Positions 1 to 5,134 of a stretch of DNA of 7,782 bases are shown here, piece by piece. Positions within the stretch are counted from its first letter, which is position 1; each line of letters starts with the position of its first letter. This DNA comes from an uncultured Candidatus Peregrinibacteria bacterium. Its GTDB lineage: Bacteria > Patescibacteriota > Gracilibacteria > CAIRYL01. The notes beneath the pieces are model-generated. The model was not told the origin of the DNA, did no database searches, and saw only the letters and a list, made by a program, of their open reading frames with translations. The position numbers were made by a program, and so were the translations under genes. The stretch lies in assembly GCA_903882825.1 (NCBI GenBank), contig CAIRYL010000082.1, positions 1 through 7,782 of the forward strand, given 5' to 3'.

Positions 1-284
1 ATAAAAATGCCGTAAAGGCTTTATGCTTGCTACCAGCGGGGAGAAGGAGTTCCATGGGGAGAAGGGAAAATGGACAAGTTTTTTAGAGTTTCTGGCAATG
101 GATGCGTATTCGGAGTTACCCGTGTCCCCTCTTCCTTTGGGAAGGGGGGCATATTTTAGATTTATGCGCTCGCGTATCCAGGCGAAGTTTACGAGTGAAG
201 CATTGCTGAAAATTTTTTAAAAAAGAAATCATAGCGAGTTTTTTTAAACAGGAAACATCAGAGAAAAATATAAATAAGCTTTCA
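1..284. other. noncoding left flank
   Basis: No gene can be supported here. A 65-codon open frame at 23-220 has no recognisable domain, no ribosome binding site and a low-complexity translation. The stretch is richer in G and C (about 40-200) than the genes around it and holds a hairpin at 126-149. Positions 215-250 carry T and A runs but no GC stem that would make a convincing terminator for the minus-strand gene ending at 285. It may be repeat-derived intergenic DNA similar in character to 4455-4936, but I see no exact shared sequence. Confidence 0.5.
126..149. repeat. GC-rich hairpin
   Basis: CCCCTCTTCC (126-135) pairs with GGAAGGGGGG (140-149) through ten pairs, one of them G-T, around a TTTG loop. 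No T-run follows directly on either strand, so this is more likely a REP-like palindrome than an intrinsic terminator. Confidence 0.5.
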
Positions 285-1001
285 TTAATAAGGAAATTTC
301 ACGAATATTACTTCTTCACGTTTTTTAAAATAAGAAGGGGAATTTAAGAAAGATTGTAATTCTTCGTCAGAGAATATTTTTATTTTTTCTGAATAAATGA
401 ATGCAGAAACTTTTCCTTCCGGGAGGTTTTCTATCTTTTGAATACTCAATTCTGTAAGGTCGGATGGTTTTTCTGCAAGAAAAGCATATACCAAGAGATA
501 CGGAGGGTTAGAGGTGTCTACGCCTGATTTCCGCGCATCTTCGGTGTTAATAATGGAAGTTTCCAAAATTTTTGCCCCCTTGTTTGCATTGAGGGAAGCA
601 GTATTTTGAGCATATATTTCTGCAGAAATGGGTTTTTCGGGAGCTAATGGTGAAAGTTTATGAGTGGTAACAAGGGTTTCCCAATTCTCGACGGTTTGAG
701 TTCCCTTCACCCATTCGTATGATTCTGAAATATGATCTTCCTCTTTTGTTGAAGGGAAGGTGAATCCTTTTTTATATACATCTCCCAGAAGTGAAAAAGA
801 AATAGAGTCGTTTGTGAAATTAGAAGGAAGAGATGGAGATGGAGACGGAGTTGGTGTAGGAGTTTGATTCTGATGAAGATTTGTGTTTTGAGAAGTATTT
901 ACTGATGGTGATAAAATGGTACATCCTGAAAATATAGGAAAAATGATGGTAAAAATAACAAACAGAAGAGCAAAACGAAACATTATGAAAAAAGAAATCA
1001 T
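285..1001 (-). CDS. putative lipoprotein, unknown function
   Basis: A 238-residue protein ending in TAA. The N-terminus is a hydrophobic signal segment ending in F-S-G-C, a lipobox that predicts cleavage before Cys and lipid anchoring on the outer face of the membrane. A low-complexity T/P/S-rich linker (about residues 43-60, with TPTPTPSPSPS) follows, then a globular region of about 175 residues that I do not recognise. A second Met, seven codons in (ATG at 983-981), gives a more usual short signal peptide (MFRFALLF...). It sits about 20 bases downstream of a -10-like TGTAAT, so 983 may be the real start. Transcribed away from its right-hand neighbours and apparently monocistronic in this window. 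No catalytic motif is visible. The surface lipoprotein call is fairly safe; the function is unknown. Confidence 0.75.
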   Translation of the reverse strand: MISFFIMFRFALLFVIFTIIFPIFSGCTILSPSVNTSQNTNLHQNQTPTPTPSPSPSLPSNFTNDSISFSLLGDVYKKGFTFPSTKEEDHISESYEWVKGTQTVENWETLVTTHKLSPLAPEKPISAEIYAQNTASLNANKGAKILETSIINTEDARKSGVDTSNPPYLLVYAFLAEKPSDLTELSIQKIENLPEGKVSAFIYSEKIKIFSDEELQSFLNSPSYFKKREEVIFVKFPY

Positions 1002-1007
1002 TCTCAG

Positions 1008-1013
1008 ATTACA
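1008..1013 (-). promoter_or_regulatory. possible -10 element of the minus-strand lipoprotein gene
   Basis: On the minus strand the hexamer TGTAAT (five of six to TATAAT) lies six bases before the first ATG (1001) and about 24 before the second (983). The region 17 bases further upstream is T-rich with no good -35. Transcription from here would start at or near the first ATG, which favours the second ATG or a nearly leaderless message. Confidence 0.3.
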
Positions 1014-1072
1014 TTTTTTAATGAAAAAAAGAAAAATTTCTACCTGCTTCTGAAAATTCCATATCTTTCATC

Positions 1073-1298
1073 CCATTTCTTGCGTCTTCATTTCTCCTTC
1101 TGTGTCATACCAGTACTTTTTCTTTTCCTATGCCTCCTCCAAAAGATTTCATGGGAAAAATTGTATATCTTGCAAAAGGGCGTGGATTTGTTTCCAGGAT
1201 CGAAAATTTATGGAGGACTTAGCAATACGTGGGATTACAGTCGACTGGGCGTCGAATTTTTAAATAATACTAAAAGAAGGCTTGTAAATAATATTTAG
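1073..1298 (+). pseudogene. truncated duplicate of the glyS leader and 5' end
   Basis: This segment aligns with 2974-3182, covering the ~50-base leader of intact glyS and roughly its first 50 codons, at about four identical bases in five by eye. Shared leader blocks include TTGCGTCTTCATTTC and TACTTTTTCTTT. The old start is ATG at 1130 (MPPPKDFMGKIVYLAKGRGF against MAPPKDLMEKIVHLAKGRGF). Two T residues are missing near 1190 (TTTGTTTCC against TTTGTTTTTCC), so this frame ends at TAG 1220-1222. Homology continues in another frame as GSKIYGGLSNTWDYSRLGVE and fades after about 1280. Motifs 2 and 3 and the anticodon domain are absent, so it cannot encode a synthetase. It is best read as a decayed remnant of a local duplication; the intact copy lies about 1.9 kb downstream in the same orientation. 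The 72-codon open frame at 1080-1298 is only a patchwork of this remnant. Confidence 0.85.
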
Positions 1299-1311
1299 AA
1301 AAGGATAGCAT
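1282..1311 (+). promoter_or_regulatory. weak promoter candidate for the 172-residue gene
   Basis: TTGTAA (1282-1287) and TAGCAT (1306-1311) are 18 bases apart and would start transcription about 15 bases before the ATG at 1333. Each is only a partial match to consensus. Confidence 0.2.
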
Positions 1312-1332
1312 GGAAGAAATTTTTCTTTTTTT

Positions 1333-1851
1333 ATGACTCTGTACTTTCAATACCTTATTCCGGTTGTTGTCATTGTATTTATTATTTTTTATAGAAAGTC
1401 GATGATGGGGAAATTATCTCAAATGCAAGCCGATGGAACTTTTGAAAAACCAGTTTTAGAGGAGTTCCAAAAACATCTTTTAAAAGATGAAGCCCTTCAG
1501 CATTTCGTAATAGCGTCTTGGAAAGATGGAATTGTATTTTATAAAACTTATTATTTAGGACTTTCCGATAAACGGCTTTTTCTCGTTTTAGTAGATCCGA
1601 GAAATGCGAGTAAAAATGTTTTAGAAGTTGCAGAAGCGATAGAAACAATTCAAAATATCTCCATTAAAGATTCCAATATTTTAGAACAGAATAATATGGG
1701 AAGTGTTTCGTATCCTGCGAAAGACATATCGTTTCAGGTGAACGGGAAAGACTTTTTAGTACGAGTGAAATTTGATGGAAGTTACATTAAAAACCATAAT
1801 GAAGAGCTTCTGGCAATATGCCAAATCCTTTCAACAAGAAGCGTTTCATGA
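1333..1851 (+). CDS. small membrane-anchored protein, unknown function
   Basis: A 172-residue protein. Residues 4-20 (YFQYLIPVVVIVFIIFY) form one transmembrane helix followed by basic residues (RKSMMGK), so the rest probably lies in the cytoplasm. The soluble part (about 30-172) has an alternating strand pattern: ASWKDGIVFYKTYYLGLSD, then KRLFLVLVD, then a hydrophobic strand FLVRVKF and a final helix (EELLAICQIL). The order resembles bacterial PH-like domains, in which a 'lTdkRl' strand is common, but this is a fold-level guess. It ends TGA with a second TGA directly after. The ATG follows a T/C tract (1316-1332) with no Shine-Dalgarno; GGAAGA at 1312-1317 is too far away to serve. It lies between the glyS remnant and a lipoprotein gene that has its own promoter candidate. 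No enzyme motif is visible. Confidence 0.75.
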   Translation: MTLYFQYLIPVVVIVFIIFYRKSMMGKLSQMQADGTFEKPVLEEFQKHLLKDEALQHFVIASWKDGIVFYKTYYLGLSDKRLFLVLVDPRNASKNVLEVAEAIETIQNISIKDSNILEQNNMGSVSYPAKDISFQVNGKDFLVRVKFDGSYIKNHNEELLAICQILSTRSVS

Positions 1852-1889
1852 TGAATATTTTTTTAAAAAACACAAAAGATACACAAGGG

Positions 1890-1931
1890 GAATTAAAAAT
1901 TCTTGACAAATTCGCATCTCCTCTTTAGTTT
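1890..1931 (+). promoter_or_regulatory. sigma-70-type promoter candidate with upstream palindrome
   Basis: A perfect TTGACA (1903-1908) is followed after 17 bases by TAGTTT (1926-1931), which keeps the key A2 and T6 of a -10 box. Start of transcription would fall near 1938, about 20 bases before the ATG at 1958. Directly upstream, abutting the -35, is the palindrome GAATT-AAA-AATTC (1890-1902). It could act as an operator or simply as an AT-rich UP element. Confidence 0.5.
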
Positions 1932-1957
1932 CCATTCATAATTTTTTCCCATTTTTT

Positions 1958-2905
1958 ATGAAAAACTTTCGTGTTTTTCTTTCCGTACTTTTTGGATTGG
2001 TGCTTTTTTCAGGGTGTTCGGCAAACATAAACGATATCAATAACATTTTTAGCAACAATGCTAATGGTATTATGGAGTATACCAACAAATTTATTGAGTA
2101 TAATAATAAAGTCAATACAGGAAGTTCAAACGAGATAAGTCGATTTGTTGATGAATTGGATCGTCTTAATACCAATATTGAAAAGAACGAAAACGGTGAT
2201 AATTATAATTTCCAATGCTGGCTTAATTTATCTACTCTTGCAGATAATCAAAAAACCCTCACAACCCTTCCTGATGGACTTGATGAAAATGAAAAAAAAC
2301 AGTTACAAGAAAATACTAATGCTTATTTTACCCATCTTACGGCACTGAAAGGTGCTTGTGATGATTTGGCGGCTTACATTACTTCAAAAAGTTATAAAGA
2401 TGATAAATTTGAGAAAGGAAAAACTCTTATTGCAAAGACAGATACAGAGTTGAGTGCCTTTTACACGGTAAGCGATACGACAGCGAGTCTTATACAGACT
2501 ATTGCTGAAAAATACGATCCTACAAAAAATTCACAAAAACCGGGAGATGTTGCACTTCGAAATATGAAAGCAGTACTGACGGCAGGAGAAGGAATATTGA
2601 AAGTTATAGAACAAGAAAAAACAACTCCTGAAGAGATAGAGGCAAAACTGACAGCGTTTCAAAAAGTAGTAGCAGAGAAGAAGGCAGCTACTCCAGAAGG
2701 GCTTAAAACAATGAAAACGGTATCGGATATGTTTTATGACAGTGCTGAAAAAAAAATGATTTCACAAACCCAAGGACTTATTCGTGATTTTCGTGAAAAA
2801 GGAAGTATCAGTGATCAATCGTACAATACGATGCTGGGGAATTATAATGGTTTGGTAGATAGTTATAATTCTTTTTCAGATACTATTGCGAGTATGAATC
2901 TTTAA
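1958..2905 (+). CDS. DUF3829-like lipoprotein
   Basis: A 315-residue protein with a classic lipoprotein signal peptide: MKNFRVFLSVLFGLVLFSGC, lipobox F-S-G-C with Cys20, followed by SANIND. The mature protein is strongly helical and polar. The segment AAYITSKSYKDDKFEKGKT and the helix after it resemble the conserved 'Y...K.Y..D.f.kGk.l' stretch of the DUF3829 (YiiG-like) lipoproteins. The C-terminus (NYNGLVDSYNSFSDTIASMNL) also fits that family's ending. The biochemical role of the family is not known to me. The gene is a stand-alone unit: a TTGACA promoter candidate lies just upstream (1903-1931) and a strong intrinsic terminator follows 21 bases after the stop. There is no Shine-Dalgarno; the ATG follows TTTTTTCCCATTTTTT. 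The lipoprotein call is firm; the family call is from motif memory. Confidence 0.8.
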   Translation: MKNFRVFLSVLFGLVLFSGCSANINDINNIFSNNANGIMEYTNKFIEYNNKVNTGSSNEISRFVDELDRLNTNIEKNENGDNYNFQCWLNLSTLADNQKTLTTLPDGLDENEKKQLQENTNAYFTHLTALKGACDDLAAYITSKSYKDDKFEKGKTLIAKTDTELSAFYTVSDTTASLIQTIAEKYDPTKNSQKPGDVALRNMKAVLTAGEGILKVIEQEKTTPEEIEAKLTAFQKVVAEKKAATPEGLKTMKTVSDMFYDSAEKKMISQTQGLIRDFREKGSISDQSYNTMLGNYNGLVDSYNSFSDTIASMNL

Positions 2906-2926
2906 ATTTTCCTGGAATAGATTTTT

Positions 2927-2961
2927 AAAAGAGCTCCTTTTACAAAAGGAGCTCTTTTTTT
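2927..2961 (+). terminator. rho-independent terminator
   Basis: AAAAGAGCTCCTTTT (2927-2941) is perfectly complementary to AAAAGGAGCTCTTTT (2944-2958), a near-continuous 13-15 pair stem with a tiny loop centred on 2942-2943. The T-run extends to 2961. It ends the lipoprotein transcript and insulates glyS. The A-run on the left arm is short, so termination of minus-strand transcription would be weaker. Confidence 0.92.
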
Positions 2962-2981
2962 GTTCCTCTTTTTCCATTTCT

Positions 2982-3009
2982 TGCGTCTTCATTTCTTCTT
3001 CTGTACCAT
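2982..3009 (+). promoter_or_regulatory. glyS promoter candidate
   Basis: TTGCGT (2982-2987) and TACCAT (3004-3009) are 16 bases apart and give an untranslated leader of roughly 17 bases before the ATG at 3033. The matches are partial. In the duplicated remnant the same TTGCGT is kept (1080-1085), but the -10-like box has become TGTCAT, as expected if that copy is no longer under selection. Confidence 0.35.
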
Positions 3010-3032
3010 GCAAATACTTTTTCTTTATTCCT

Positions 3033-4454
3033 ATGGCTCCCCCAAAAGATCTCATGGAAAAAATTGTACATCTTGCAAAAGGGCGTGGATTTGTTTTTCC
3101 AGGATCAGAAATTTATGGAGGACTTGCCAATACCTGGGATTATGGTCCATTGGGAGTCGAATTAAAAAATAATATTAAAAGAGCGTTTTGGGAGTATTTT
3201 GTACATGGGAGAGATGATATGGTAGGTCTTGATAGTGCCATATTGATGAATCCAAAAACATGGGAAGCGAGTGGTCATATTGCGGGTTTTTCCGATCCGC
3301 TTATGGATTGTAAATCGTGTAAAGCACGAGTACGTGCGGATAAATTGGTAGAAGAATTTGGAGAAGAACGTCCAGAAAATTGGTGTGGAGAAAAAACGCC
3401 ATCGAAAGATATGCTGGCTTTTGTGGTAAAAAAAGGGATTCCGTGTCCCGAATGTAAAGCTTGTAATTGGACAGAACCAAAACAATTTAATCTCATGTTT
3501 AAGACACATCAAGGAGTAACCGAAGACTCTGGAACTGCGGTGTATTTACGTCCGGAAACCGCACAGGGTATTTTTGTGAATTTTAAAAATGTACTTCGGA
3601 CTACTCGAAAAAAATTACCATTTGGAATAGCGCAAATTGGAAAAAGTTTCCGAAATGAGATTACTCCAGGAAATTTCACATGTCGAACTCGAGAATTTGA
3701 GCAGATGGAAATAGAGAATTTTTTTGATCCGGAAGAAAGTCCATGGGAAGAAATTTTTGAGGAATTTAAAATACAGTCTTTGTATTTTATCGAGAAAATT
3801 TTAGGAATTCGTTCGGAGCATTTACTCCTTCGAGATCATGCCAAAGACGAACTTTCTCATTATTCAAAAGGAACGACAGATATTGAGTATCATTTCCCAT
3901 TTGGCTGGGGAGAACTTTGTGCCGCAGGTGCATACCGAACCGATTACGATCTTACACAACACCAAAAATTTTCGGGAGAAAGTATGGCGTATCAAAGTGA
4001 TGAAGGAAAAAAATGTATCCCTCATGTTTTAGAACCTTCTTTTGGTGCCGATAGATTAGCGTTGGCAGTGCTGGTAGATGCCTACCATGAAGAAACTTTA
4101 GAAAATGGAGAAACACGTATTGTTCTAAAATTTGCTCCCAGAATAGCGCCTATTAAAGTGGCTATTTTACCTCTTATGAAAAAAGACGGCTTGGTAGAAA
4201 AAGCAGATGAAATTGCGAAGAGTTTAAAATTTTTAGGAAATATAGAGGTTGATATTTCTGGATCTATTGGGAAACGCTACCGACGACAAGATGAAGTAGG
4301 AACGCCACTGTGTATTACTATTGATTATGAAACGCTTACGGAGTCTTCGGTAACGGTGCGCAAGCGAGATAGTATGAAACAAAAACGTATTTTGTTGGAA
4401 GATTTGCCAATGTATCTCCATCGAAAAATTTATGGAGAAATAGTCGGAGAATAA
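3033..4454 (+). CDS. glyS: glycyl-tRNA synthetase, alpha2 (single-chain) type
   Basis: Joins glycine to tRNA-Gly using ATP, in the cytoplasm. At 473 residues it is a class II synthetase of the homodimeric type found in archaea, eukaryotes, Thermus, Firmicutes and many candidate phyla, not the alpha2-beta2 type. The N-terminus has the family block GFVFPGSEIYGGLANTWDYG. A metal-binding-like pattern has C93 and C96 (CKSC), then C138, C141 and C144 (CPECKAC). RPETAQG (about residue 173) is the class hallmark. Motif 2 is FGIAQIGKSFRNE (about 197-209), with an EFEQMEIE block after it. Motif 3 is FGADRLALA, with F337 and Arg341. The C-terminal anticodon-binding domain (about 370-473) contains GKRYRRQDEVGTPLCITID. 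Everything expected is present, and the stop is TAA. Start 3033 matches the family N-terminus and lies in a leader shared with the upstream remnant; there is no Shine-Dalgarno. Its own terminator precedes it on the left, and no clear terminator follows except the palindromic repeats. Confidence 0.97.
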   Translation: MAPPKDLMEKIVHLAKGRGFVFPGSEIYGGLANTWDYGPLGVELKNNIKRAFWEYFVHGRDDMVGLDSAILMNPKTWEASGHIAGFSDPLMDCKSCKARVRADKLVEEFGEERPENWCGEKTPSKDMLAFVVKKGIPCPECKACNWTEPKQFNLMFKTHQGVTEDSGTAVYLRPETAQGIFVNFKNVLRTTRKKLPFGIAQIGKSFRNEITPGNFTCRTREFEQMEIENFFDPEESPWEEIFEEFKIQSLYFIEKILGIRSEHLLLRDHAKDELSHYSKGTTDIEYHFPFGWGELCAAGAYRTDYDLTQHQKFSGESMAYQSDEGKKCIPHVLEPSFGADRLALAVLVDAYHEETLENGETRIVLKFAPRIAPIKVAILPLMKKDGLVEKADEIAKSLKFLGNIEVDISGSIGKRYRRQDEVGTPLCITIDYETLTESSVTVRKRDSMKQKRILLEDLPMYLHRKIYGEIVGE

Positions 4455-4488
4455 GCGTCATTGAGAAAGAAGAGGATACTGATTCTGA

Positions 4489-4712
4489 TTGTCATTCCGC
4501 GGAGGCAGAAATCCATGTAACGGAATGAAGTCTTTGTTTTGTTTGTTGTTCGAGCAGGTTTATAACCTGATTGTTTTGTTGAGTATTTTCCCTCAAAAAA
4601 ACATTAGCCCCAAAAAACCTTTAAAATGGCTCTCTCTGGTTCCATACTCTCCCGAAAGGAGGTGTGGAACCGTCTTGTGGAACATGGATTCCCGCCTTCG
4701 CGGGAATGACAA
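4489..4712. repeat. palindromic element A, MITE/REP-like, 224 bp
   Basis: The left end (4491-4517) and the reverse complement of the right end (4683-4710) match at about 24 of 27 positions. The outermost ten bases are perfect: TTGTCATTCC at 4489-4498 against GGAATGACAA at 4703-4712. The right end is itself a hairpin, ATTCCCGC-CTTC-GCGGGAAT (4688-4707). The left end can fold with TCATTCCG (4492-4499) against CGGAATGA (4521-4528). I know GTCATTCCCGCGAAGGCGGGAATCC as a very widespread bacterial intergenic palindrome. No transposase is encoded inside, so it would be non-autonomous or a REP pair. Confidence 0.75.
4638..4671. repeat. internal hairpin of element A
   Basis: GGTTCCA (4638-4644) pairs with TGGAACC (4665-4671), and the inner CTCC (4649-4652) pairs with GGAG (4658-4661) around CGAAA. 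It lies in the middle of element A and may belong to it. It could also help stop glyS transcription, although no T-run follows. Confidence 0.5.
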
Positions 4713-4774
4713 AGCCTCAACGGGAATGACAAATATAGCGAGATGAGGATAATTTGCCGTACAGGGGAAGGGTT

Positions 4775-4936
4775 CGTCATCACGAGGAGGAGGTACTAGG
4801 TGTGCGTGATCCAGAAGAATGTGGATTGCTGTGGTATATCGTATGAGAGAAAAAGGAGTGAGGGGTAGAATAGAATTCGAGGAACGAGAAGCTACGATGG
4901 ATTGCTTCGTTTCGTTTCACTGCAATCGCAATGACG
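4775..4936. repeat. degenerate palindromic element B, 162 bp
   Basis: The ends are inverted: CGTCAT (4775-4780) and ATGACG (4931-4936). The right part GGATTGCTTCGTTTCG...GCAATGAC, with stem GATTGC (4900-4905) and GCAATC (4922-4927), resembles the common bacterial repeat type GTCATTGCGAGGAACGAAG...GCAATCC. The left part (CACGAGGAG, then GTGATCCAGAAG) looks like a worn copy of the same type. It differs from element A but shares the GTCAT...ATGAC ends. Confidence 0.5.
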
Positions 4937-5089
4937 GAACACTTTCCTCACTCGCTACTGAAGTGAAATACCCTCTCCGATCTCCCCAGCACAGGAAAAA
5001 AAGAATTACCGAAACCTTCTCTTTTTTTCCATTCTTTTTTCTTTCATTTTCTTGTAGAACCACAGATATTTATGGCATACTTCAGAAAA

Positions 5090-5100
5090 TTTTTTATATT
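5090..5100 (+). promoter_or_regulatory. TTTTTTATATT element before guaB
   Basis: The same 11-mer TTTTTTATATT occurs four bases before guaB ATG 5105 and again (6649-6659) three bases before the next gene's ATG. TATATT is a plausible -10 box. If so, transcription would begin at or just inside the first ATG, giving a leaderless message or a short leader to ATG 5120. No good -35 is visible. Confidence 0.3.
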
Positions 5101-5104
5101 CTCT

Positions 5105-5134
5105 ATGACGAATTCTATAATGACCAATTCTATA
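5105..5134 (+). repeat. 15-base tandem duplication at the guaB start
   Basis: Two consecutive copies, ATGACGAATTCTATA (5105-5119) and ATGACCAATTCTATA (5120-5134), differ by one base. Each contains an in-frame ATG, so the protein begins MTNSI-MTNSI or just MTNSI. The silent C/G difference (ACG/ACC, both Thr) leaves the peptide repeat perfect. Confidence 0.95.

Larger units (their letters stand above)
1024..1332. repeat. inverted 17-base T/C tracts flanking the glyS remnant
   Basis: The 17-mer GAAATTTTTCTTTTTTT occurs at 1316-1332 directly before the ATG at 1333. Its exact reverse complement is at 1024-1040, upstream of the divergent lipoprotein gene. The match does not extend on either side. 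The tracts bound a 309-base segment holding the glyS remnant. They may simply be similar U-rich leaders on two divergent genes, since the sequence is of low complexity. Confidence 0.5.
4455..5071. other. long noncoding spacer with a palindromic repeat cluster
   Basis: About 620 bases without a supportable gene. From the glyS stop onward there are fragments starting GTCATT or ending AATGAC. These include a degenerate GCGTCATTGAG at 4455-4465, element A at 4489-4712, an extra CGGGAATGACAAA at 4721-4733 and element B at 4775-4936. The stretch 4940-5071 is pyrimidine-rich and leads into guaB. The two open frames here (4489-4746 and 4819-5139) translate the repeats themselves and are not credible proteins. 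Confidence 0.7.

Noticed and set aside
126..149. Intrinsic terminator at the left-edge hairpin
   Set aside because: No T-run follows the stem on either strand.
23..220. 65-codon open frame at the left edge
   Set aside because: No recognisable domain, no initiation signal, and it spans the GC-rich hairpin. It reads like translated intergenic DNA.
1080..1298. 72-codon open frame as a small novel protein
   Set aside because: Its first part translates the duplicated glyS leader and its last part the glyS coding frame after a two-base deletion. It is a by-product of the pseudogene.
1849..1854. TGA TGA read as glycine (genetic code 25)
   Set aside because: Intact glyS and guaB run for about 500 codons without any TGA, which would not be expected where TGA is a common glycine codon. 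Read-through would add only five residues here.
3162..3512. Minus-strand open frames over glyS, and similarly over guaB and the effector
   Set aside because: They lie opposite strongly supported genes, have no domain and no initiation signals.
4455..4936. CRISPR array in the repeat-rich spacer
   Set aside because: The copies are inverted, unequal and irregularly spaced, with no run of identical direct repeats and even spacers.
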